Assembly (NCBI RefSeq): GCF_019236475.1
Contig: NZ_JAFAIX010000005.1
Location: 310,001 to 374,000 of the forward strand
Direction: 5' to 3'
Length of the DNA: 64,000 bases
From: Chitinophaga sp.
Lineage (GTDB): Bacteria; Bacteroidota; Bacteroidia; Chitinophagales; Chitinophagaceae
Made by a program: the position numbers and the translations under genes. The notes beneath the pieces were generated by a model. It searched no databases. It was not told the DNA's origin and saw only the letters and a list, made by a program, of their open reading frames with translations. Shown here piece after piece: positions 18,101 through 27,438 of the stretch (position 1 is the first letter of the stretch; each line of letters starts with the position of its first letter).

Positions 18101-21100
18101 TAACTGGAGGACTCACAGCAGGGACATTATTATTGTCTGCCGGAGTGGCCGTGGCGGTGTTGATAATTGTGCCTGTAGCCGAAGGCGCTACTGTTCCCGT
18201 TACCAGGATCATGACATAAGCGCCACCTCCAGCAGGTATGTCTGCATTCACTGAGATCTGCGGAGAAGTACCAGTAGCACCGCTATTTACAACAGCCCCA
18301 TTTCCTCCCGTCACTTGCCAACTGATATTGGTGAGGCGACTATCTATCGTATCTGTTATGATGACTCCTCTTGCGTTACTTGGGCCATTGTTGGTTACAC
18401 GAATCGTGTAAGTCATACTTACACCAGCAGTTACTTTGGATGGTCCAGTTTTTCGTACATCCAACTGCGTGTTGCGGGTGATCTGTGTAACTACTGTATC
18501 CCTCACGGATACGCTGGTATCTGTTGCCGCTGCTATGTTTGTAATATTTCCAGATGCTGACGGATCAATGGTTCCTGTTACGCCAATAACCACCAGGTTA
18601 TCACGGCCTGCTGGAATATTGGCGGTGGTATTTACATTTCCATTGCCACTAAACGGACCGGTAACAGCAGCAGCGCCTTGTAGCAATACTGACCAGGAAG
18701 GATTTTGAATAACCGGCGGAATGATATCTGATATATTCAGTCCGGTTACATCGCTTGGCCCATCATTACCTACCACGATGGAATAGGTGATGCTGTTTCC
18801 TGCTACCGCCGCAACTGGACCTCCTTTGTGAATCGTTACCCCATATCGTTTTCCAATCATGGTGGTGACGGAACTGGTATTATTAGATGGGTTAATATCT
18901 GTAACGCCTGTTACCAGTACGTTGGCAGTATTCACAATCGCGTTGGCTGTCGTACCGCCTGCAATAGTACCAGTAATCGTAAAGGTGATATAATTGGATG
19001 CACCCGCAGCAATGCTAGCAGGCATATCAATCGTATTGCCACTGCTGTCTACTCGCGCACTACCCATGATAGTGGCGTTGCCGGTGGCTACCGCCGACCA
19101 GGTGACGTCAGTAATGGCAGCAGGAATTACATCCTGGATCTCGATGGTATTTGCATCACGTGGACCACGGTTGGCTACCGTGAGGGTATAAGTAATACCA
19201 TTACCGGCAATCGCGCTAGCAGGGCCACTCTTGATGATGCTTACATCCGCATTATTATTGATCGTGGTAGTAACAGAACTTTGTTTATTGGCGCCAGCTA
19301 CTACCGTTGCAGTATTTGTTACCTGTGCGGCCACTGTATTACTCACTACCCCTTTAATGGTCACTACCAGGGAATTGCTTGCTCCCACAGGAATATTACC
19401 GGTGGTGGTAACAGTATTGGTAGTCCCTGAAAGAGCGCCGGTAATGGCGGCTGTACCCGTAGCGGTGGCGGTCCAACTATATACGACGATATCACTCGGT
19501 ACATTATCCGTGATAAGCGCACCGGTAATATTTCCAGCGCCGCCATTGATAACCACTACTTGGTAGGTAATCGTATCGCCTACATTGGCGGTAGCCGGGC
19601 CGGATTTAGCAATTCTAATAATTGGATCATTATCAACATTAGCAGAAACGGTGCTGGAATTATTAGACAACACTGGATCTGTAATAGGCACTCCTGGCTG
19701 GAAGGAGACATTAGCAGTATTGCTAATCGTCATACCATTGAGGAGCGCAGGAGAAGTAATACCATTTATTACCACTGTAACAGCACTTCCATTGGCTGGG
19801 ATATCCGCAGTGAGATCCACATTACCGATGCCGGTTGTCGGGTTCATGTTTGCCACGTTGCCAGTGGCGGTGGCGGTCCAAGTAGCCGATAAAATCCCAG
19901 ATGGTATGAGATCCGTAATATACACCCCTGTGGCATTAGAAGGGCCCAGATTGGTGATGCGGAGCGTATACTGCACAGGTTCGCCTGCCGACTGATTGGC
20001 CGGGCCGGTTTTGACAATTTGTAAATCAGCCTGCCTGCTGACAGTAGTGGTAACAGATGTACTATCTCCTATTGGCAGGATTCCTGCTGGATTCAGCGCT
20101 TTTGCTGTATTGACAATAGTACTTCCTGTAAATGCAGGATCTACTTTCCCATTCACAACAATGGTAATTTTTGCTGGAAGAGAATCCGGTATATCCGCCA
20201 CTAAAGCGATGTTACCGGTACCGGTATTACCAGATGTAATCGTTGCGCCACCAGTGGCCGTAGCCGTCCATGTTGCATTGATGATGCCTGTAGGGATATT
20301 ATCGGTAATGCTCACCCCTCGTGTACTACTTGGGCCGTGATTCAAGACTTCCACGGTATAGGTGATATTGCTTCCCGCTACAATATTGGCTGGTCCTGCT
20401 TTTCTAATTTCCAGCACAGCATAAGGCGTTACCGTTGTAGTAATGGTAGACACGCCTGTTGTGGCGCCAGGTTCGGCAGGAACTACCCTGGCGGTATTTA
20501 CAATCTGTCCGGTGAAATCAGATTGCACTTTTGCCTCTGCCACCACAAGAATATAATTGCTTTCCCCGGCAGGAATGTTTGCATTGATGTTAATAATATT
20601 TCCTGTGCCGATGGCGCCGGAATTAATTTGTGCGGTACCTCCTGCGATGGCTCCCCACTGGCTTACTACCGCCGTTCCTGGAATCGTATCCAGGATGCTG
20701 GCCCCTATTGCGTCAGATGGGCCCACGTTCAGGATACGCATGCCATACAAAATCTTGTCACCAGCATATACTTTGGCAGGAGCAGCTTTTGTAATCATAA
20801 GACCTGGTTTGCGCACCAGTGTAGTCGTTACCGTATCTGAATTAATCGCTGGTATACCTGGTTCTGAAGGCGTAGCAATAGCCCAATTCTGGAAGCTGGT
20901 GGGCGCCGTTGCAGCAGGAACAGTACCTGTGATGGTGATGGCAATACTATTGCCGGAGCCAGCCTTGATACTACCTACCAGATTAACATTATTGCCTGTT
21001 CCGGATGCACCGGAAGTGATAGTGGCATTGCCATTGGTTGTAGCCGTCCAGTTGACGTTGGTCAGTACACTAGATACCGCATCCGTAATAGTAGTATTGG

Positions 21101-24100
21101 TGGCATCAGAAGGCCCCATATTGGTAGCTGTAATGGTATAGGTTACCACCTCGCCGGCATTGATAGTTACAGGTCCGGCCTTCAGTAGGCTAAGATTAGG
21201 TCGTTGAGTGATGGTGGTAGTCACCTGGTTGGAATTGGCAGGTAATGCTCCGGTTTCCGATGGGATGGCTGTAGCCCCATTCGTGAAGGAGCCGGAGAAA
21301 CTAGGATCTACTTTACCTGTTATAACCACAGAGACACTATTACCCTGACCCGCAGGAATATTCACCGTAATACCGAGGTTATTACCCGCACCAGTACCAT
21401 TATTCAGTACTTGCGCGCTACCATTGGCGGTTGCCTGCCAGGTTGCATGCTGCACCTGTACAGGAATCGCATCACTGATCAGCAGGTTATTGGCATTCGA
21501 GAAACCCGTATTGGTCACCAATAAAGTATACACGATTTGTTCTCCTGCATCCAATTGTGTAGGACCAGATTTAGAGATACTTACTACTGGAATTTTTCGC
21601 ACCCGCACTGTTTTGGAAGCAGATACCGGTGGTACTGCTTCTGCAGGCGTGGCGGTAGCGTTATTGATAAGCGTAGTATCCACTCCGGGATCTGTCTTGG
21701 CTTTAATGGTTACCACCACACCATTGGTAGCACCGGCTGGAATATTGGCTGTGATCTTAACTATTCTTCCTGTGCCGGAACCACCACTCAGAATAGCTGC
21801 ACTACCGGTAGCGGTGCTGGTCCAGTAGGAGCCCTGCAAACTAGCAGGAACGGTATCTGTAATCACTGTTCCCAAGGCATCTGCCTGCCCGATATTGTTG
21901 ACAGTAATGGTATAGGTCAGACTATCCCCTGCGACGATTCTATCCACCGAACTTTTGGTAATGCTCAGTTTAGGTAAACGGTTGACCACCGTTGTTTTGG
22001 TGGCTGTATCGCCGGTGCTTCCAGGTTCGGATGGTTTCACCTGCGCATTGTTGGTGAGGTTCCCAGCGAAATTAGAAGCAATAGTACCACTAACGGCAAT
22101 GGATATATTATTACTACTACCTGCGCCAAGATCAGCAGTTACAGTAACGGAATTGCCGGAGCCGGAAGCGCCGGATAACAACGTAGCATTGCCGTTGGCA
22201 ACGGCAGTCCAGGTAACATTTTGAACCTGCGGAGGTACGATATCTGTGATGGTGAGTCCACGTGCATTGCTCGGGCCACTATTCGTAACGATCAAGCCAT
22301 ATACAATACTTCCACCAGCACTCGCCGTATCGACAGACATTTTAGTTATATGCAGCGTAGCCTGTGCATTTATAGTAGTAATCACTTCATTACTTGTCAC
22401 CGTTGTGCTATTAGGCTCTGATGGCGTTACAGTGGCGGTGTTATGAATAGGTACCAGTAACTGTGGTTGTATCGTTCCTGTTATCAGCACCCGAACAGTA
22501 GCGCCGGCATTTATATTCGCATCCAGGGATACGCTATTGCCAGTGCCAGTAGCGCCACTATTAATGGTACCTGTGCCACTGGTTACACTAGCTGTCCAGC
22601 TCACATTAAACAATGAGGGTGATACCAGGTCGCTGATAATAGTATGTTTAGAATTGGAAGGCCCTTCATTGGTCACATCTACGGTATAAGTAATTGTACT
22701 ACCTGCTGCGGCTGTAGCCGGGCCATTCTTCACCGCCGTAAAGTTCACTACAGGATTGACCGTCGCCTGATCAGTAGAAGATACTGGCGGCACATTAGGT
22801 TCTGCCGGAGTGGCGGTAGCCATATTCGTTAATACCCCGCTGAAATCTGGACTGATAGTACCTTTTATGTGTACAATCACGGCATTGGATGCTCCTGCTG
22901 GTATATTCGCTGTCACGCTGAGGTTATTGCCAGCACCAGTAGCGCCACTGGTAACCGCCGCTGCGCCCTGCACTTCTGTTGTCCAGGTGGGATTGAGTAC
23001 CGCGGCCGGAATATTATCCGTGATCACTGTACCTAGGGCATTACTAGGGCCATTATTCGTCAGCAGAACGGTATAATCCACTGGCAATCCTGCTGTCAGG
23101 ATAATCTGGTCCAGGTGGGTTTTCAGGATCACCAAGCCTGGCGTACTACTGATAACGGTAGTAGTGGTATTGGAAGGTAATGGAGTAGATGCTGGCTCAG
23201 CAGGCAAAGCGGAAGCTTGATTGAGTATATTCCCTGTAGCCCCCGCCGCTACGGTGCCGGAGATACTGATATATATTTTGCCCGTGTCTCCCGCAGGCAT
23301 ACTGGCAGTTATACTCAAATTATTTCCACTGCCCGTTGCACCACTGACAATCGTCGCTTTTCCGGTAGCAGCGGCTGTCCAATTGACGGCGGTTACCTTG
23401 GAGGAAATAGCATCTGTTATCACTGTATTCACCGCATCACCCAAACCGGTATTATTTGATACCAGGCTAAACTGTATTAGGCCGCCGGCAACAGCCATAG
23501 CAGGTGCTTGTTTCACCGTATTGATATAAGGTCTACGTATAACCGGTACCGTTATAGTACTAGTGGCCCCATTGGAGTCGGGTACATTCGGAGACACAGC
23601 AGTTGCTGTATTGGTGATATTGCCGTTTAAGGCAGACGACAGCTTACCGGTAACAACTATTGTCACCGTAGCACCGCCGGTAGGAATATCTGCTGTTACG
23701 TCTATATTCGTCAGGGTGGAGTTATTGCTAATCAAATTCGTAGCGCCTGTAACGGTAACGGCTACATTAGATGCAATAAAAGAGGCCGGTAGAGGATCTG
23801 TGATATGTACAGCAGTGGCGTTACTCGGGCCTGCATTGATCGCAACGATGCGGTATATAAAGTCTTGCCCCGCGATGTAAGGTCCATTCTCTGGAATGGT
23901 TTTGAAAATCTGGATATCAGCAGCACTGATATATTGAATCACCGCGGTATCTCTACTCGGCGGACATACCCCATTACTCACCGTCCACACCAGTGTAGCG
24001 GAAGTATTTGGTGCGATGGTTGCATTGGTACTAGGATTCGCAGGATTCGCCAAAGTAGCATTGCCACTGATCACCGTCCAGACGCCCGTGCCCACCGTAG

Positions 24101-26009
24101 GTGTATTCCCCTGTAGGACGAATACACCGGTATTATATTGTACCTGGTCTGGCCCCGCATTGGCTGTAGTAGGAGGCGCTTGCACCGTCACCACCACCTC
24201 TTTGGAAGCAGCAGGACAAACACTATTGCCAATGGTCCACAGGAAACGGTAAGTGCCTGGCGCTAAGCCGGAAATCTGTGTACCGGGATTATGTACATCA
24301 CTGAAAACGACATTCGTGGGCCCAGACTCCTGCGTCCAAGTACCGGTACCAGAAGTAGGCGTGTTGCCCGCCAGGTTCATGGTAGTGCTGTTACAGATCG
24401 TCGTATCGTTGCCTGCATTGGGTATCGTGGGCGGTGCTACAATTACTACCGTTTGGGGATATACAGGAGAAGTACAGCCAGTGGTACTATTACTAAAAGT
24501 AAAATTCAGGTGATAGGTGCCTGGGGCCAAATTGCCCGGAATAACCACATTCAGCGGAGAACTGCCCAGCACCCCATTGGTAATGGTGGAAAAGCCTGGC
24601 ATATCTGTACTGGTAACTGTATAGCGATTGGCTGTTCCGGTAGTAATAGCATAAGGTTGGCGATAAGTGGCCGTACCGGCACATAAAGAAGGTTGTGCAG
24701 GCACCGAAGCGGTAATCTGCGGATATACCGTAACTGGAAATACTTGTGATACGCCTCTACCACTACATCCAGATACGGTAGCGGTTACACGATAATACAT
24801 ATTGCTCGTGAGTGCACCGGTATTCATAGTGGCGCCGGTTTGCCCGGTAACAGTGGTCCAGTTACTGGTTCCATTCGGGCTGGATTCCCACAAGTAAGAG
24901 AATCCGGTAGTGGGGTTACCGGTACCATTCGGGGAGATATTAGCTGTGAGATTGGTGGAGGTATTGTAACAGATAGGTGTTGTACCAGCAATACTGGAAA
25001 CAAAATCAATTACTTTCAGTTCTACGGGACTGGAAGTGACCCGGCAATTAGCACTATTGATTTCGGCCGTACCACCGGCAGCGAGTACACGATATTCATA
25101 TCCTCCTTGGGCATTGGGGATAGTAAAGGTTCTGGTGTTACTAGCGCCATTATTCACTACGCCGCCCACATTGGTCCAATCGGTGGTTCCAAGTAAACGG
25201 TTCTGCAACTGGAAGTAATAATTAGAGTAACTACCAACAGGCAACTGCACATTTAAAGTGCCTGTACCACCGTAACAGATGGTACCTGCTCCTTGTGTAA
25301 ACGTGATAGGAGGACCGCAAGCGGCAAAGGCAATATCATCCAGTGCTAGGTCATTACCATTGCTACTGGGGGTATTACTGAAGATGCGTAATATAACAGA
25401 ACTGGTAGTACTAGGCATCTGGAATACGCCTGCTTGCCGCACCCAGGTGCCCGGCGACTGATAAGGCACATTACCTGTGGAAACGGAGATAATAGGAGCG
25501 CCATTGGGATTATTGGCGTCTACGATATCGAAACGCAGACTAGGTTGCGATACGCCTCCCTGCGGGTTGATATTCATGATCCAGGCGGAAAACTCAAAGG
25601 TAGTACCGGCACAAAGTCCGGTGATGGTACGTTCATAGAATTTATCCGGAGTGGCATTCGCATCCACCACCATACAAAATCCAGTACCAGTACCGGTTGT
25701 ATGATCCGGTCGATCCACAAAATATGTATTGTTATACCCTCTGGTAGTGTTACTGATGGTATACTGGCCAGGATACGGCCCCACAGGTCGATTCACCGTT
25801 TGCGGACTATAGTAGGTATAAGTAGTAATACCTGGAGCTAATGGAGGACCGAGTGTAGGCTTCACCGTAGTACCTGCATCTCCAAAAGTTTCCTTAAAGA
25901 TAGGATCGCCAAGAGAGCCGGTACAGGACTGCGCATTTCCTTTTTGGGCAGTTAATAAAAGGGCAAGCAAAAAAAGACAGCAGTAAATAGCAGAGTAGCA
26001 TTTCATCAT
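15117..26009 (-). CDS. Giant DUF11-repeat surface protein with type IX type B C-terminal sorting domain
   Basis: The 3630-residue product has a signal peptide (about 1-26, ending KGNAQ). A jelly-roll-like domain covers about 28-235 ([12 protein letters not shown] to [12 protein letters not shown]). Several Ig/PKD-like domains cover about 236-690 ([47 protein letters not shown]). I count 22 DUF11 repeats from about 693 to 3540, averaging about 129 residues each. Their recurring cores resemble KTGP...G...TYTI.VTN.GPSNA.G..ITD.IP followed by W about 12 residues on. The last about 90 residues ([31 protein letters not shown]) are a CHU_C/gliding-type domain, the signal for type IX export. It is likely a long fibre-like adhesin or gliding-type surface protein. 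No catalytic domain was seen. The repeats are well diverged, so the frame is stable. The protein could instead be a biofilm or S-layer-like structural protein. Confidence 0.93.
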   Translation of the reverse strand: [3630 protein letters not shown]

Positions 26010-26351
26010 AGAGATCCTGGTTGTCGCGGTAAATACAATGGTGGCAAGGGGAAACAGGAACAGGGTACCTCAACATTCAACTAGCTTACAGCACTCACCT
26101 CTACATACATTCATGGTAAGCGATAGCAACTACAACAATAAAAAATTCATATGGTTCAGTTATTAACCAAACCACTATCCATGACCGTTATAATCATATT
26201 CAGGACAGTTAACACATCATTTAAAATACATATATTAATAACTAAGGGAACAAACCATTAAGTAGGAAACCTAACATAAAATAAAAATGGCGCAATGTAG
26301 CAACACATCTTCCTTTGCTACTTTGCGCCCTTTGCGAGAAATAAAATTTCA
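26010..26351. other. Intergenic stretch upstream of the giant operon
   Basis: Bases 26010-26280 are AT-rich and contain no convincing reading frame. I found no TAnnTTTG element on the minus strand, so the promoter of the giant-protein operon is not identified. The remaining part holds the repeat-containing hairpin listed separately at 26289-26340. Confidence 0.5.
26289..26340 (-). terminator. Hairpin terminator built from CGCAAAGG-type repeat units
   Basis: Arms 26289-26303 and 26315-26329 (GGCGCAATGTAGCAA against TTGCTACTTTGCGCC) pair 14 of 15 bases around an 11-base loop. Reading on the minus strand, ATTTTTAT follows, 12 bases past the hydrolase stop, so it should terminate that gene. Another CTTTGCG unit follows at 26330-26336. 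A related inverted repeat occurs at 45155-45204. Confidence 0.65.
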
Positions 26352-26906
26352 TCAGAGGGATTTCACCCAGTCTTCGGCATTTTGTACCACTCCCCGACGA
26401 CCATATATTTTATCAAACAAAAACTGGTGCATTTCCGGATCTCTGTCTTGGCAACAATCCTGTAGCACCGTCATATTGAAATCCATATCGGCGGCAGCCA
26501 AGAAAGTACTGAGTACAATACCGCTACTGGAAATCCCCGACATCACAATTCGATCCACCTGCATACTACGTAGGATTACCTCCAGGGGGCTTCCTGCAAA
26601 TGCGCTATAGCGTTTCTTGTTAATCACCGGTTCTCCTGGCAACGGCGTTATCTCCTTACTGATAGCTCTTTTATCATCCGAAGGCAGAAAATAACCCGTT
26701 TGCTTTAAGCCGCTGAAAAATTTGTTTTTATCCCCCACTTCTGGATATCCTTCCTCAAAGGCCAGGCGTACAAAAATCACGGGTACACCTGCTTTCCTGG
26801 CTCCATCCAACGCTACACGAACCTGCTTCAACAGCGTAGCCGCATCTGCATAATTCTCCAACATCCGCTCCTGTAAATCCATGAGCAGTAACACTGACTT
26901 TTCCAT
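26352..26906 (-). CDS. Isochorismatase-fold hydrolase lacking the usual catalytic cysteine
   Basis: A 184-residue protein of the isochorismatase/cysteine-hydrolase superfamily. The family start VLLLMDLQERM carries the conserved Asp (D10). The Lys is present in INKKRYSAF, and the region after it (IVMSGISSSGIVLSTFLAAADMDF) aligns with the usual G-x-x-x-x-x-C-V-x-x-T-A segment. There the cysteine is replaced by Gly. Family members without Cys, such as PhzD-type isochorismatases, use a different hydrolysis chemistry, so this protein may not be an amidase or nicotinamidase. It is co-transcribed with a MarR regulator two bases upstream. The substrate is unknown. Confidence 0.85.
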   Translation of the reverse strand: MEKSVLLLMDLQERMLENYADAATLLKQVRVALDGARKAGVPVIFVRLAFEEGYPEVGDKNKFFSGLKQTGYFLPSDDKRAISKEITPLPGEPVINKKRYSAFAGSPLEVILRSMQVDRIVMSGISSSGIVLSTFLAAADMDFNMTVLQDCCQDRDPEMHQFLFDKIYGRRGVVQNAEDWVKSL

Positions 26907-26908
26907 TT

Positions 26909-27367
26909 TTATATTTTTGATTGGGTAATGGGTATTCTCTCTTCGAGGCGCTTTAACAATGCTAAAGTGGATTTAATGGTATCTTTTTCTTTCGCTGTAA
27001 AAATCTCCGCTATTTGCGCTGCCAGCCATTCTTCCCTTTCTTTACGGGTATGTTCCACCTTCTGTACGCCCGCTTTGGTCAGCGAGATCAGGTTCTTACG
27101 TTTATCCTCTGGAGATATACGCCGGGAAATATATCCCAGGTCAAGCAGGCGCTTCAGTACCTGCGACATAAACTGAGAAGATATATGCAGGTGGGCGCCT
27201 AGCTCAGATGGCAACATCTCCTTTTGCTGCATCAGCATACCCACTACGTTCAGCTCGGCAATCGACAAATGCTCCGGATTACTGATTTGCTTACGCAGAC
27301 GCTTGTTCATCGCTGTTACCAACTGCCGCAATGCTAGGGCTACTTCCTGGTCCTTTTTGGTGATCAT
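26909..27367 (-). CDS. MarR-family transcriptional regulator
   Basis: A 152-residue winged-helix regulator. It has an N-terminal dimerisation helix, the helix-turn-helix LSIAELNVVGMLMQQKEMLPSELGAHLHISSQFMSQVLKRL in pieces typical of MarR, and the wing segment LGYISRRISPEDKRKNLISL with the conserved D/R of the wing. The gene sits two bases upstream of the hydrolase on the same strand, so it probably regulates itself and that enzyme. Its promoter region at 27357-27416 contains overlapping palindromes suitable as an operator. The inducer is unknown. Confidence 0.92.
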   Translation of the reverse strand: MITKKDQEVALALRQLVTAMNKRLRKQISNPEHLSIAELNVVGMLMQQKEMLPSELGAHLHISSQFMSQVLKRLLDLGYISRRISPEDKRKNLISLTKAGVQKVEHTRKEREEWLAAQIAEIFTAKEKDTIKSTLALLKRLEERIPITQSKI

Positions 27368-27416
27368 ATTTGTTCTATTAACTTTGTAAAGTTACTTTAC
27401 TATTTTTTCACAGCAA
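27357..27416. promoter_or_regulatory. Back-to-back divergent promoters with a palindromic operator candidate
   Basis: Plus strand: TTG at 27357-27359, 19 bases, TAACTTTG at 27379-27386. Minus strand: TTG at 27416-27414, 19 bases, TAACTTTA at 27394-27387. Both match TTG-N19-TAnnTTTG(A). The two -7 boxes abut and form the palindrome TAACTTTGTAAAGTTA. A second palindrome, GTAAAGT-T-ACTTTAC (27386-27400), overlaps it. A dimeric regulator such as the adjacent MarR protein could cover both promoters at once. Confidence 0.7.
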
Positions 27417-27438
27417 AATTTTCCTTAACTTATCAGTA

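Noticed and set aside
15400..24000. Regularly spaced similar blocks, about 390 bases apart, that could suggest a CRISPR or satellite array
   Set aside because: They are the coding of DUF11 protein repeats in one long open frame. The DNA copies are strongly diverged and there are no short identical repeats with spacers.
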